A stretch of DNA of 64,000 nt from Desulfovibrio sp. X2 (GCF_000422205.1 NZ_ATHV01000015.1:81191-145190); one strand, 5' to 3'; numbered from the stretch's first letter, positions 1-9,380 are shown. The notes: generated from the sequence alone by a model not told the origin. A program made the numbers and translations.

Positions 1-97
1 AGACGGCCTTGCTGTGTCGTTGCAGTATGCGCGGCCGGGGGGCCGGAGACAAGGGGGGCTATCGGGGATGTCTCGGGTATGGGGGCATACCCGATAC

Positions 98-1300
98 TCA
101 GGACAGGGAGGCCTTGGTCCGCAGGTAGGCGAAGAGCGAGCTCTCCCTGCCGCGCAGGCCGAGCTTCTTGCGGATGTTCTTGCGGTGCGTCTGCACGGTC
201 TCGAAGGAGACCTGCAGGAGCTCGGCGATCTCCTTGCCGCTGCGGCCGAGCTGGACGAGGCGGCAGACCTCCATCTCGCGCGGGGAGAGGCGCAGGAGGT
301 CCGCGTCCAGGGTCTGCGGGCCGCCCTCGATCAGTCCGGCGAGCTGCTCCTCGATCACGCTGCGGTATCCCTCGCGCACCTCGGGCTCGTCGGTCCTGGC
401 GATGCGCTCGAGCGCGGGCAGCATCCGCTTGCGCACCTGGCTGCCGAGCCTGTTGCGCAGCTCCTGGCCCTCGGTCTCCACGGCGCGCATGACCTGGCGC
501 AGGGCGATGCCCATCTCCTCCACCTCGGCCTCGCGGTCGCGCAGCCCTTCCTCCAGCTCCCGCGTGAGGCTCTGGTCGTGCAGGATGAGCAGGAAGAGGC
601 TCGAGTCCGAGAAGGCCACCTTGCGCAGCGCGGCCTCGGCCGGGAAGGCCTCTCCCCGGCAGTCCAGGGCCTCCACCGCGCCGCTCCACAGCCCGTCCGG
701 CCCGAGCCCGTGCATGGCCCGGCGCACGGGGACGCGGGAGCGCGGGGCCAGCAGCCGGGCGTGGCTGCGCCCCACCATGCGCCTGCCCGGGGCCGCGAAC
801 CGCCCGACCGCGGCCGCGTTGCCCGCCAGCACCACGCCCTCCTCGTCCACGAGCAGGACGGCGTCCCTGGCCGTGTCGAAGAAGGAGTTGAAGAGGGTGA
901 TGGAGTCGGACAGGGCCGTGATTCCCTGGCCCAGCCGCTCCTCCCAGGTCTCGTGCAGCGCGGTCAGGGGGCGGTTGTCCGTGGCCACGACGACGAAGCC
1001 GCTCTTTTCGGGCAGGGGGATCACGCGCAGCAGGAAGCTCCGGCCGCCCCGGCAGAGGACCTCGTGCACGCGCAGCGGGGCAAAGCGCCGCAGCGTGGCC
1101 GCGAGCGAGCCGGTGCCGAGCCGCAGCGCTTCCCAGAACGGCTGCCCCGCCCGGGCCGAGTCCGGCAGGTGGTCCAGCGCGTCCCCGGCCGATTCCGCGA
1201 CCGTCCCGGCCGCGTCGCAGTGCAGGACCAGGTCCTGCCACTGCTCGACCACGTCGCCGGGGGCGCAGGGGGGAGAGAGGGGGGATGTGTCTTCTGTCAT
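98..1300 (-). CDS. PAS-domain LuxR-type transcriptional regulator
   Basis: A 400-residue one-component regulator. The C-terminus (about residues 338-390) is a clear LuxR/GerE helix-turn-helix, beginning LSPREMEVCRL and containing the recognition-helix stretch SFETVQTHRKNIRKKL. The middle (about 135-255) reads as a PAS sensor (DTARDAVLLVDEEGVVLAGN) followed by a short coiled linker rich in Glu and Arg. The N-terminus (about 20-130) may be a second, divergent PAS. No receiver aspartate or kinase domain is seen, so the signal is probably sensed directly. It is transcribed alone. Upstream is a small palindrome (TATGTAAACATA, about 1321-1332) that could be an operator. Target genes are unknown. 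Confidence 0.85.
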   Translation of the reverse strand: MTEDTSPLSPPCAPGDVVEQWQDLVLHCDAAGTVAESAGDALDHLPDSARAGQPFWEALRLGTGSLAATLRRFAPLRVHEVLCRGGRSFLLRVIPLPEKSGFVVVATDNRPLTALHETWEERLGQGITALSDSITLFNSFFDTARDAVLLVDEEGVVLAGNAAAVGRFAAPGRRMVGRSHARLLAPRSRVPVRRAMHGLGPDGLWSGAVEALDCRGEAFPAEAALRKVAFSDSSLFLLILHDQSLTRELEEGLRDREAEVEEMGIALRQVMRAVETEGQELRNRLGSQVRKRMLPALERIARTDEPEVREGYRSVIEEQLAGLIEGGPQTLDADLLRLSPREMEVCRLVQLGRSGKEIAELLQVSFETVQTHRKNIRKKLGLRGRESSLFAYLRTKASLS

Positions 1301-1510
1301 GATGTCGAAGGAGTCTTTGTTATGTAAACATACAGCTATTTCGGAGTCTTTGCAAACAGGGCGCGGGATCTGGACGATGCTGCGGCAAAACGGACGGCAA
1401 GACGGGTGACGAGACAGAGGGAAGATGGCGGAAAGACGGGAAGGGGAGGGGGCGGCAGGCCGGAACCGGCCGGGGCTCTGCCCGGGACGCGCGGCGGACT
1501 TTCGCGTTCA

Positions 1511-1548
1511 GAAAAGAAACGGCCGGGAAGAGGCGTCTTCCCGGCCGT
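1511..1548 (-). terminator. Rho-independent terminator of the liv-aspA operon
   Basis: A perfect 13-bp stem (arms 1519-1531 and 1536-1548) with loop GGCG, followed on the minus strand by a T-rich tract. It lies directly downstream of the asparaginase-like gene. Confidence 0.85.
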
Positions 1549-1583
1549 TCATGGCATGCGGAATCGAGACGGAGGACGGCGCC

Positions 1584-2063
1584 CTACGCGTCCTCGAAGC
1601 GCCCGGCGGCGCGGTTCTTGCGGACCTTGTCGGCCTCGAAGATGCGGCCGCTCATGGCGATGTAGACGCCGTCCGGCAGGGACTGGACCGCGCCCACGGC
1701 GCAGCCGAGGTTGAAGGGCGCGTCCGAGCCCTTGAAGCGGGCCGGGGTGATGGCGCCGGTGAAGACGATGACCTTGGCGAGGCCTTTGAGTGCCGCGGCG
1801 GTCTCGACCATGGTGTCCGTGCCGTGGGTGATCAGGATGTGGCGCTCCTCGGAAGCCTCGATGCGGGAGCGCAGGACGGCCCGGTCCTCGGCCGTGAGGT
1901 GCAGGCTGTCCTTGCGCATGACCTCCTCCACGCTGAACTCGAAGGTCACGCCCGCCTCGCGCAGGATCTCGCCCGCCTGGGGCTCGCCCACCTCGTAGGT
2001 CGAGAGGTCGTCGAAGTAGATCTTGTCGATGGTCCCGCCCATGCTGAATATCTTGAGTCTCAT
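1584..2063 (-). CDS. Short asparaginase-domain protein
   Basis: A 159-residue protein made of only the N-terminal domain of a type I/II L-asparaginase. The first catalytic threonine motif MGGTID is at residues 8-13 and the second motif HGTDTM is near residue 80. Full asparaginases have about 330 residues, so the C-terminal domain is absent; the reading frame is clean and followed by a terminator, so this looks like a bona fide short family member rather than a truncation. The start overlaps the aspA stop by 4 bases (ATGA), implying translational coupling. The context suggests Asn or Asp (or a related amide) catabolism in the same operon as aspartase and an amino-acid ABC transporter. Activity without the second domain is unproven. 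Confidence 0.8.
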   Translation of the reverse strand: MRLKIFSMGGTIDKIYFDDLSTYEVGEPQAGEILREAGVTFEFSVEEVMRKDSLHLTAEDRAVLRSRIEASEERHILITHGTDTMVETAAALKGLAKVIVFTGAITPARFKGSDAPFNLGCAVGAVQSLPDGVYIAMSGRIFEADKVRKNRAAGRFEDA

Positions 2064-3670
2064 GAGGGCTCCTTTTCGTTGCGCGCGGGCTGCGCGCCGG
2101 TCTCGCAGGCGTCCCCGGCCGCGTCGTTCCCCATCGGCTCGGGCCCGAACGGCTCGGCCGCGGGCTCGGCGGTCGGCTCGATGATCGCCGCGGCGGCCGT
2201 GGGCGCGGCCTGGACCAGGGGGAAGCCGAAGTATTCGCGCTTGGGCTGCGTGGGCGCGAGCATGTGCTCCGGGGCCAGGACCTCGGAGAGCTTCTCCTCG
2301 TCCCAGTCCAGCAGCTCGCGCGCGGATTCGTGCACGGTCCTGCCGTTCCTGATGGCGTCAAGCGCCACCCTGGCCGCGGTCTCGTAGCCCACGTAGGGCG
2401 AGAGCGCCGTGGCCAGCCCCATGCTCTGGGCCACGAAGTCGCGGCAGCGCTTCTCGTCGGCCGTGATGCCGTCGATGCACTTGGCGGCCAGAACCTTGCA
2501 GCCGCGGCGCAGGAGCAGGAGCGAGCCGAAGAGGTTGTGCGCCAGCACCGGCTCCATGGCGTTCAGCTCCAGCTGCCCGGCCTCGGCGGCCATGGTCACG
2601 GTGAGGTCGCTGCCGATGACCTGGAAGGCGATCTGGTTGACCACCTCGGGGATGATGGGGTTGACCTTGCCCGGCATGATGGACGAGCCGGGCGCCATCT
2701 CCGGCAGGTGGATCTCGCCCAGGCCGCAGCGCGGGCCGGAGGAGAGCAGGCGCAGGTCGTTGCAGATCTTGGAGAGCTTCACGGCCGTGCGCTTGAGCAC
2801 GCCGGAGAACTGCACGTAGGCTCCGGCGTCCTGCGTGGCCTCGACGAGATTCTCGGCCAGCACCACGCGCCGCCCGCTTATCTCCGCCAGGATGCCCACC
2901 ACGGCCTCGGCGTAGCCCTTCGGCGCGTTGATGCCCGTGCCGATGGCCGTGCCGCCCAGGTTTATCTCGCGCACGAGGTCCAGGGCCTCGAGCAGGCGCT
3001 GCCTGTCCTCGCCGACCATGATGGCCCAGGCGCCGAACTCCTGGCCGAGGGTCATGGGCACGGCGTCCTGCAGCTGGGTGCGGCCGATCTTGATCACGTC
3101 CGCGAACTCGCGGCTCTTCTTCGCCAGCGACTCGGCCAGCACGCCCATGGCCTCGTGCAGGGCCAGCCCCATGGAGAGGAGCGTCAGGCGGATGGCCGAG
3201 GGATAGACGTCGTTGGTGGACTGGGAGAGGTTGACGTGGTTGTTGGGGTGCAGGTGCGCGTAGTCGCCGCGCTTGCGCCCCATGATCTCCAGCGCCAGGT
3301 TGGCGATGACCTCGTTGGCGTTCATGTTGCTCGAGGTGCCCGCCCCGCCCTGGATCACGTCCACGCGGAAGTGCCCGCGGTGCCTGCCCTCGATGATCTG
3401 GTCGCAGGCCGCGCAGATGGCCTCGGCGCGCGCCTCGTCCAGGAGCTCCATGCGGCGGTTGGCCAGGGCCGCGGCCTTCTTGATGAAGGCCAGCGACTTC
3501 ACGAACTCCGGATAGTGCGAGATGCGCACCCCGGTGATGGGGAAGTTGCGGATGGCCCGCTCGGTCTGGATGCCGTAGAGGGCGCGCGCCGGAACCGGCA
3601 GTTCGCCCAGGCAGTCGGACTCGATGCGGCATTCGCCTGCGGGCCTGGGCCCGCCGCGGTACGGCGACAT
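2060..3670 (-). CDS. aspA: Aspartate ammonia-lyase (aspartase)
   Basis: A 536-residue member of the fumarase/aspartase superfamily that converts L-aspartate to fumarate and ammonia in the cytosol. The signature [11 protein letters not shown] lies near residue 325, and SQSTNDVYPSA and GTSSNMNANEV are the substrate-loop motifs. It is longer than usual (about 470-480) because of an N-terminal extension of about 15 residues and a Pro/Ala/Glu-rich tail after about residue 480 (PTAAAAIIEPTAEPAAEPFG). It sits 3 bases after livF and overlaps the asparaginase-like gene, making a plausible route amide to aspartate to fumarate, a terminal electron acceptor or carbon source in sulfate reducers. A separate fumC-type gene occurs in the window, which supports the aspartase call here. 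Confidence 0.9.
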   Translation of the reverse strand: MSPYRGGPRPAGECRIESDCLGELPVPARALYGIQTERAIRNFPITGVRISHYPEFVKSLAFIKKAAALANRRMELLDEARAEAICAACDQIIEGRHRGHFRVDVIQGGAGTSSNMNANEVIANLALEIMGRKRGDYAHLHPNNHVNLSQSTNDVYPSAIRLTLLSMGLALHEAMGVLAESLAKKSREFADVIKIGRTQLQDAVPMTLGQEFGAWAIMVGEDRQRLLEALDLVREINLGGTAIGTGINAPKGYAEAVVGILAEISGRRVVLAENLVEATQDAGAYVQFSGVLKRTAVKLSKICNDLRLLSSGPRCGLGEIHLPEMAPGSSIMPGKVNPIIPEVVNQIAFQVIGSDLTVTMAAEAGQLELNAMEPVLAHNLFGSLLLLRRGCKVLAAKCIDGITADEKRCRDFVAQSMGLATALSPYVGYETAARVALDAIRNGRTVHESARELLDWDEEKLSEVLAPEHMLAPTQPKREYFGFPLVQAAPTAAAAIIEPTAEPAAEPFGPEPMGNDAAGDACETGAQPARNEKEPS

Positions 3671-3673
3671 GGG

Positions 3674-4378
3674 CTATCCTCCGAGGTATGCCTTGCAGAC
3701 CCGCTCGTCCCGGAGCAGTTCCTCGCCCGGGCCCTCGAGCACCACGCTGCCCGTCTCCAGCACGTAGGCGTGGTGCGCGACCTTGAGGGCGGCGAAGGCG
3801 TTCTGCTCCACGAGGAGCACGGTCATGCCTTTCTCGTTGATGACCTTGATGATCTCGAAGACGTCGCGCACGAGCAGGGGGGCGAGGCCCAGGGAGGGCT
3901 CGTCGAGCATGACCATCTCCGGCGCGCTCATGAGCGCCCGGCCCACGGCCAGCATCTGCTGCTCGCCGCCGGACAGCGTGCCGCCCTTCTGCTCGCGGCG
4001 CTCGCGCATGCGCGGGAAGAGCTCGAAGACCCACTCCAGGTCGCGGGCGATGCCCGCCTTGTCCGAGCGGCTGTAGGCGCCCAGGTGCAGGTTCTCGAGC
4101 ACGCTCAGGTGCGGGAAGATGCGGCGGCCCTCGGGCGACATGACGATGCCGGACTTGACGATGCCCACCGGGTCGAGGTGGCTCAGGTCGCGGTCGTTGT
4201 AGGTGATGGCGCCCTTCTTGTTCTTGATGAGCCCGGCGATGGCGCGCAGCGTGCTGCTCTTGCCCGCGCCGTTGGCCCCGATGAGGGTCACGATCTTGCC
4301 GCGCGGCACGGTCAGGTTGACGCCCTTCAGGGCGTGGATGCCGCCGTAGTAGACGTGGAGGTCCGAAACCTTAAGCAT
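3674..4378 (-). CDS. livF: Branched-chain-type amino-acid ABC transporter ATPase LivF
   Basis: A 234-residue ATPase of the LivF type. Walker A GANGAGKS is at residues 34-41, the signature LSGGEQQM is mid-protein, and the Walker B segment MVMLDEPSLGLAP follows. The start overlaps the end of livG by 8 bases. It pairs with LivG to energise the LivHM permease at the cytoplasmic face. Linkage to aspA and an asparaginase-like gene suggests that the substrate may be an acidic or amide amino acid, or a broad set, rather than strictly Leu/Ile/Val. Confidence 0.95.
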   Translation of the reverse strand: MLKVSDLHVYYGGIHALKGVNLTVPRGKIVTLIGANGAGKSSTLRAIAGLIKNKKGAITYNDRDLSHLDPVGIVKSGIVMSPEGRRIFPHLSVLENLHLGAYSRSDKAGIARDLEWVFELFPRMRERREQKGGTLSGGEQQMLAVGRALMSAPEMVMLDEPSLGLAPLLVRDVFEIIKVINEKGMTVLLVEQNAFAALKVAHHAYVLETGSVVLEGPGEELLRDERVCKAYLGG

Positions 4379-5153
4379 CTGTCGCGCACTCCTCTCCGAG
4401 ATAGGCCTCGATGACCCTGGGGTTCGACTGGATCGCCTCGGGCGCGCCCTCGGCGATGGTCACGCCGTAGTCCAGGACCCAGATCTGTTCGCAGATGTTC
4501 ATGACCAGCTTCATGTCGTGCTCGATGAGCAGGATGGTCAGGCCGAACCGTTCCCGGATGTTGCGGATGAACTGCATGAGTTCCTGGGTCTCCTGGGGGT
4601 TCATGCCCGCGGCGGGCTCGTCCAGGAGCAGGAAGGAGGGCTCGGTGGCCAGGGCGCGGGCGATCTCGAGCCTGCGCTGCGCGCCGTAGGGCAGGCTGCT
4701 GGCCTTCTCGTTCGCGAGATGGGCGAGGCCCACGGTGTCCAGCAGCCCCAGGGCGCGCTCGCGCATCTCCCTGTCCTCGCGGAAGTGGGAGGGCAGGCAG
4801 AGCACGGCCGAAAACCAGCCGGTCTTCTGGCGCAGGTGGCCGCCGATGAGCACGTTCTCGAGCACGCTCTCGTTGCCGAAGAGGCGGATGTTCTGGAAGG
4901 TGCGCGCGATGCCCGCCTTGCAGGCCGCGTAGGGCGGCTTGCCGGTCAGGTCCTCGCCGTTCAGGAGCACGCTGCCCTCGGTGGGCTTGTAGAAGCCGGT
5001 GATCATGTTGAAGCAGGTGGTCTTGCCCGCGCCGTTGGGGCCGATGAGGCCGGAGATGCTGCCGCGCGTAATGGCGGCGGTGAACTCCTTGACCGCGGTC
5101 AGGCCGCCGAAGCGCATGGTCAGGGCCCTGGCCTCGAGGATGATGTCGCTCAT
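4371..5153 (-). CDS. livG: Branched-chain-type amino-acid ABC transporter ATPase LivG
   Basis: A 260-residue LivG-type ATPase. Walker A GPNGAGKT is at residues 38-45, the signature region is LPYGAQRRLEIARAL, and Walker B is SFLLLDEPAAGMNP. It has the LivG-specific C-terminal extension ending ...VIEAYLGEE. It follows livM directly (stop and start abut) and overlaps livF by 8 bases, so it is part of one polycistronic unit. Confidence 0.95.
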   Translation of the reverse strand: MSDIILEARALTMRFGGLTAVKEFTAAITRGSISGLIGPNGAGKTTCFNMITGFYKPTEGSVLLNGEDLTGKPPYAACKAGIARTFQNIRLFGNESVLENVLIGGHLRQKTGWFSAVLCLPSHFREDREMRERALGLLDTVGLAHLANEKASSLPYGAQRRLEIARALATEPSFLLLDEPAAGMNPQETQELMQFIRNIRERFGLTILLIEHDMKLVMNICEQIWVLDYGVTIAEGAPEAIQSNPRVIEAYLGEECATDA

Positions 5154-6218
5154 CTACTTGCCCTCCCCGGCAGCAGCCTGGTTCGCGCCCTTGCGTCCGA
5201 AGAGCCCGGCGATGTTTCTCCAGGTGATCTCGCGCATGCCCATGAGTCCCTCGCGGCGGAAGAGGATGATGAGGATGAGCGCCAGGGAGAAGATGACCAT
5301 GCGCATGCCCGGGATGCCCGGCATCTCGAAGTCGCCGAAGAAGATCGGGTTCTCCACGAAGCGCAGCCACTCGAGCAGCACGGTGATGCCGATGCCCGCG
5401 AGCACCGAGCCGGTGAGGGAACCGAGCCCGCCGGTGACCACGATCATGAGCACGTTGAAGGTCAGGGTGAAGAGGAACATCTTGGGGTCGATGGTGGTCA
5501 GCAGGCTCGCCAGCAGCGCCCCGCCCACGCCCGCGAAGAACGAGCCGATGGAGAAGGAGAGCAGCTTGTAGCGGAAGACGTTCACGCCCATGGCCTTGGC
5601 CGCGATCTCGTCGTCGCGGATGGCCTTGAAGACGTTGCCCGTGTTGCTGGCCAGGATGCGCACGATGACGAAGAGCGTGATCAGGCACCAGCCGAAGTTC
5701 CACCACAGGTTGGCGTAGCCCGGGATGCCCTTGAAGCCGAGCGCGCCGTTGGTCACGCGCGGGATGTTGTTGGCGATGACGCGCACGATCTCCGCGAAGC
5801 CGAGCGTGGCGATGCCCAGGTAGTCGTCGCCGAGCTTTAAGAGCGGCAGGCCCACGATGAAGCCGGCCAGCGCCGCCGCGAGGCCGCCCGCGACGATGGC
5901 CACGAAGAAGGGCGCGTGGGCGTTCTGCACCCAGGGGAGCGCCTCGCCCAGGATGAAGAGCATCTCCTTCTGCCCGGGCGAGAGGATGAGGATGGAGCAG
6001 ACGTACGCGCCGATGGCCATGAACCCGGCGTGGCCGAGGCTGAACATGCCGGTGAAGCCGTAGATCAGGTTCAGCGACAGCGCCAGGATGATGTTCACGG
6101 CGATGAGGTTCAGGATCTGGATCTTGTAGCCGTCCAGCGAGTCCTGGGCCCACCACAGGAAGAGGCCGAGCGCGGCCACGGCCAGGACGTTCAGGAGTGT
6201 CGAGGTGGTGCGGTTCAT
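5154..6218 (-). CDS. livM: Branched-chain-type amino-acid ABC permease LivM
   Basis: A 354-residue polytopic membrane protein with about eight to nine hydrophobic segments and the LivM hallmark SLGHAGFMAIGAYV. The start is the ATG at 6218, which shares its first base with the livH stop (TAATG), a coupled start. The C-terminus ends in a short charged cytoplasmic tail (RKGANQAAAGEGK). It forms the heterodimeric channel with LivH. Confidence 0.93.
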   Translation of the reverse strand: MNRTTSTLLNVLAVAALGLFLWWAQDSLDGYKIQILNLIAVNIILALSLNLIYGFTGMFSLGHAGFMAIGAYVCSILILSPGQKEMLFILGEALPWVQNAHAPFFVAIVAGGLAAALAGFIVGLPLLKLGDDYLGIATLGFAEIVRVIANNIPRVTNGALGFKGIPGYANLWWNFGWCLITLFVIVRILASNTGNVFKAIRDDEIAAKAMGVNVFRYKLLSFSIGSFFAGVGGALLASLLTTIDPKMFLFTLTFNVLMIVVTGGLGSLTGSVLAGIGITVLLEWLRFVENPIFFGDFEMPGIPGMRMVIFSLALILIILFRREGLMGMREITWRNIAGLFGRKGANQAAAGEGK

Positions 6219-7111
6219 TAGACCTTGTCCTCCTGCCGCGCTCCGAGCAGGCCCGTGGGCCTGTAGAGCAGGACGGCGATGAGCAGGATGAAGGCGAAGG
6301 CGTCGCGGTAGCCTGCCAGGGAGGGGAAGAAGGCCACGATCATGATCTCGATGAAGCCGAGGACCATGCCGCCGATGACCGCGCCCTGGATGGAGCCGAT
6401 GCCGCCGAAGACCGCCGCGATGAAGGCCTTGAAGCCCGGGATGGTGCCCATGATCGGCTGCAGCTGCGGATAGCGCAGCGCCCACATGATGCCGCTGGCC
6501 GCGGCCAGGGCGGAGCCGATGCCGAAGGTCAGGGCGATGATCCTGTTCACCGGCACGCCCATGAGGTAGCTCGTCTCGATGTCCTTGCTGATGGCCCGCA
6601 TGCCGAGTCCCGCCTTGGTGCGGTAGACGATGTACATGAGGCCGAGCATGAGCAGCAGGGCCATCACCGGCACGAAGAGGGTGAGCGGCAGGACGTGCAC
6701 GCCCTTGACCACGATGGGCGTGGCCAGCCACTCCGGGGTGTAGACCGCGCGCGGAATGGCCTGGAAGAAGACGATGGCCGTGTTCTGCAGGAAGAAGGAG
6801 ACGCCGATGGCGCTGATGAGGGCCGAGATGCGCGGGGCGTCGCGCAGGGGCCGGTAGGCCACGCGGTCCACGAGCACGCCGAGGAAGGCCACGACGACGA
6901 TGGAGAGGACCACCGCCAGCGGCCAGGGGACGTGGAAGAGCGTCACGCCCCAGAAGACGAAATATGCGCCGAGCATGAAGATTTCGCTGTGCGCGAAGTT
7001 GATGAGCCGGAGAATGCCGTAGACCATCGTGTAGCCGATGGCGATCAGCGCGTAGAGGCTGCCCAGCGTGATGCTGTTCAGGAGATGCTGGATGAACATT
7101 GCCAGGGTCAT
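6218..7111 (-). CDS. livH: Branched-chain-type amino-acid ABC permease LivH
   Basis: A 297-residue permease with about eight transmembrane segments. The family motif INFAHSEIFMLGAY is near residue 38, and the EAA-like loop GxGxSI is replaced by FGGIGSIQGAVIGG. It follows livK after a 123-base gap that contains a strong hairpin and is coupled to livM by a TAATG overlap. Confidence 0.95.
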   Translation of the reverse strand: MTLAMFIQHLLNSITLGSLYALIAIGYTMVYGILRLINFAHSEIFMLGAYFVFWGVTLFHVPWPLAVVLSIVVVAFLGVLVDRVAYRPLRDAPRISALISAIGVSFFLQNTAIVFFQAIPRAVYTPEWLATPIVVKGVHVLPLTLFVPVMALLLMLGLMYIVYRTKAGLGMRAISKDIETSYLMGVPVNRIIALTFGIGSALAAASGIMWALRYPQLQPIMGTIPGFKAFIAAVFGGIGSIQGAVIGGMVLGFIEIMIVAFFPSLAGYRDAFAFILLIAVLLYRPTGLLGARQEDKV

Positions 7112-7163
7112 GGGAAGATTCCTTCTGCAGTCCTGCCGACGGTCCGTGTGAGCCGCCCGAGAA

Positions 7164-7187
7164 GGGGGAGGCCGCGCGGCCTCCCCC
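7164..7187 (-). terminator. GC palindrome between livK and livH
   Basis: A perfect 24-base palindrome (7164-7175 against 7176-7187, G5-AGGCCGC and its complement). There is no T-run after it, so it is more likely an mRNA-stabilising or attenuating hairpin. Such a hairpin commonly lets the binding-protein gene be expressed above the permease genes. Confidence 0.6.
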
Positions 7188-7234
7188 CGTTGTCCGCCGC
7201 GTCCGGCCGGGCCGGGCGCGGAGGGCGGGAACTC

Positions 7235-8368
7235 CTACAGCTCGGGCGTGATGCTGTCGATGTAGGTCTTCTTGCCGTTCTTGATCATCACGATGCCCAC
7301 GGGCTTCTCGGCGTCGTGGGTCCCGTTGATGGTCGTGTTGCCGGTGACGCCGGGGAAGTTCTTGGTCGCGGCCAGGGCCTTGGTGATGGCCGCGGGATCG
7401 TCGGAACCGGCGCGCTTCACGGCGTCGAGGATCAGCATGTAGGCGTCGTAGCCGAGCGCGGAGTTCACGTTCGGGTCCTGCTTGGGATACGCCTTCTTCC
7501 ACTCGGCGGTGAACTGCTGGGCCATGGGGCTCATGTTCTTCATGGACGGGTCGTAGGGGAAGGTGGTGTGCACGAAGCCTTCCACGGCCTTGCCGCCGAT
7601 GGCGGTGATCTCCGGGTTGTCCATGGCGTCGCCGCCCATGATCTGGAAGGTGGCGCCGAGCTCACGCGCCTGCTTCATGATGATGGCGCCCTCGGCGAAG
7701 TAGGAGGGGATGAAGAGGACGTCGGGCTTCTTGCTGATGATGTCGGTCAGCTGCGCGGTGAAGTCCTGGTCGCCGGACTGGTAGTTCAGGGTGGAGACGA
7801 CCTCGCCGCCGAGCTTGACGAAGGACTTCTTGAAGAAGCTGGCCAGGCCCACGGAGTAGTCGCTGGCGACGTCCACGAGCAGGGCGGCCTTGCGCAGGCC
7901 CAGGTTCTTGTAGGCGTAGGTGGCGGCGCCGGCGCCCTGGTAGGGGTCGATGAAGCACACGCGGAAGATGAACTTCTTGCCCTGGGTCACCAGCGGGTTG
8001 GTGCAGGAGGTGCCCACCTGGGGGATGCCCGCCCTCTCGGCCACTTCGCCGCCGGCCATGGCCAGGGAGGAGCCGTAGGTGCCGATGATGGCGCGGACCT
8101 TCTCCTTGTCCACGAGGCGGGTCACGGCGTTGGCGGCCTCGACCTTGTCGGACTTGTTGTCCACCACGAAGAGCTCGACCTTCTTGCCGAGGATCGTGGG
8201 GGCCTTCTGGTTGGCCAGCTGCACGCCCTCGAGCTCGAGCTGTCCGCCGAAGGCGTTCTGGCCGGTGAGGGGCAGGTAGACGCCCAGCCGGAAGGTGTTG
8301 TCGGCGCCCATGGCCGTGCCCGCGAGGGCGAACAGCATGGCGGCGCACAGAGCGATGATCCGTTTCAT
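7235..8368 (-). CDS. livK: Periplasmic amino-acid-binding protein (LivK/LivJ type)
   Basis: A 377-residue periplasmic binding protein of the type I (Leu/Ile/Val) fold. The signal peptide MKRIIALCAAMLFALAGTAMG is followed by ADNTFRLGVYLPLTG, the usual start of the mature family. A Cys pair in the central region (GTSCTNPL and FRVCFIDPY) resembles that of homologues. It is the first gene of the transport operon, with a long spacer to livH. Ligand specificity cannot be read; the aspA/asparaginase linkage suggests aspartate, asparagine or a broad amino-acid set. Confidence 0.92.
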   Translation of the reverse strand: MKRIIALCAAMLFALAGTAMGADNTFRLGVYLPLTGQNAFGGQLELEGVQLANQKAPTILGKKVELFVVDNKSDKVEAANAVTRLVDKEKVRAIIGTYGSSLAMAGGEVAERAGIPQVGTSCTNPLVTQGKKFIFRVCFIDPYQGAGAATYAYKNLGLRKAALLVDVASDYSVGLASFFKKSFVKLGGEVVSTLNYQSGDQDFTAQLTDIISKKPDVLFIPSYFAEGAIIMKQARELGATFQIMGGDAMDNPEITAIGGKAVEGFVHTTFPYDPSMKNMSPMAQQFTAEWKKAYPKQDPNVNSALGYDAYMLILDAVKRAGSDDPAAITKALAATKNFPGVTGNTTINGTHDAEKPVGIVMIKNGKKTYIDSITPEL

Positions 8369-8561
8369 GAAGAGACCTCCTCAAAGCGCGTTGTCCCCGG
8401 CCGCCTGCCGGACGTGTCCATCACGCCCGGTCCGTCCGGAAGAGTGTTGTATGCCACCGGACGCTCCGGGCTCCGCGCCGCGGGGAAGCGGGACGCGGGG
8501 GCCAGGCCTCCGGTCGTAGCCATGGTCCGGGCCGTCGTCGCGACGGTCCCGCGCGCGGCGC

Positions 8562-9329
8562 TCACAGGGAGGCCACCGCGGCGATCTTCTTGGCCAGCTC
8601 CACGATGTAGCCGCCGTACTGGATCTCGAACTCCTTCATGGAGAAGCGGTCCGTGGTGGCGTCGAAGCTGACGCCGCCCACGACCTTGCCCGTGCGCAGG
8701 CTGAAGAGCGGCGCGGCGATGGCGATGAGGCCGGGCACGAACTCCTCGTTGTTCAGGGCGTAGCCCTTCTCCCGCGCCTTCTCGAGGTCCGCGAGCAGGG
8801 CGGTCTTGTCGGTGATGGTCTTGTCGGTCTTGGCCGTGAGCGTGAGGTTCTGCAGGCAGGCCTCGCGCTCGTCGGGCTCCATGAAGGCCAGGGCGGCCTT
8901 GCCCGTGGCCAGGTAGTGCAGCTCCGAGGTGGAGATGAAGCTGCGGAAGGCGCGGGTGTCGCGCGATTCGCGGCGGTAGACGAGGTGGATCGTGCCGCCC
9001 GCCAGGATGCCCACGTCCACGTGCAGGTCGTAGGTCCGGCGCACCTCGTCCACCAGGGGGCGCACCTGCTTCACCAGCTCGCTTCTCTCGAGCATGGCGT
9101 GGGCCAGGGCCAGCATGCGCGCGCCCGTGCGGTAGAGCCTGGTGCGCTCGTCCTGGCGCAGGAAGCCCATCTCGCACAGGGTGTTCACGTAGCGGTAGAC
9201 GGAAGTCTTGTTGATGCCGACCTGCGAGGCGATCTGACCGAGCGTGAAGCCCCCCTCCTCGTTGCCGAAGAGGTCGAGCACGCGCAGCCCTTTGGCCAGG
9301 GTTTCGGAAGCGTTGTCCTTGCCGGACAC
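8562..9329 (-). CDS. IclR-family transcriptional regulator
   Basis: A 255-residue regulator. The N-terminal winged helix (about residues 8-70) contains FTLGQIASQVGINKTSVYRYVNTL, and the C-terminal IclR effector domain (about 80-250) contains FSLRTGKVVGGVSFDATTDRFS. The start is GTG at 9329, preceded by GGGGAGGA at good spacing. It lies directly upstream of the liv-aspA operon on the same strand and probably controls it, with an amino acid or its breakdown product as effector. Confidence 0.92.
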   Translation of the reverse strand: MSGKDNASETLAKGLRVLDLFGNEEGGFTLGQIASQVGINKTSVYRYVNTLCEMGFLRQDERTRLYRTGARMLALAHAMLERSELVKQVRPLVDEVRRTYDLHVDVGILAGGTIHLVYRRESRDTRAFRSFISTSELHYLATGKAALAFMEPDEREACLQNLTLTAKTDKTITDKTALLADLEKAREKGYALNNEEFVPGLIAIAAPLFSLRTGKVVGGVSFDATTDRFSMKEFEIQYGGYIVELAKKIAAVASL

Positions 9330-9380
9330 GAAATCCTCCCCAGGTCGGTTTGAAAGATGACGGATACGGTGAAGTCGGAA

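Noticed and set aside
14..1409. Long plus-strand frames opposite the PAS-LuxR gene, and many similar long antisense frames elsewhere
   Set aside because: They arise from high GC codon bias (shadow frames), contain no domains and are rich in Arg, Ala, Gly and His as expected of antisense translation.
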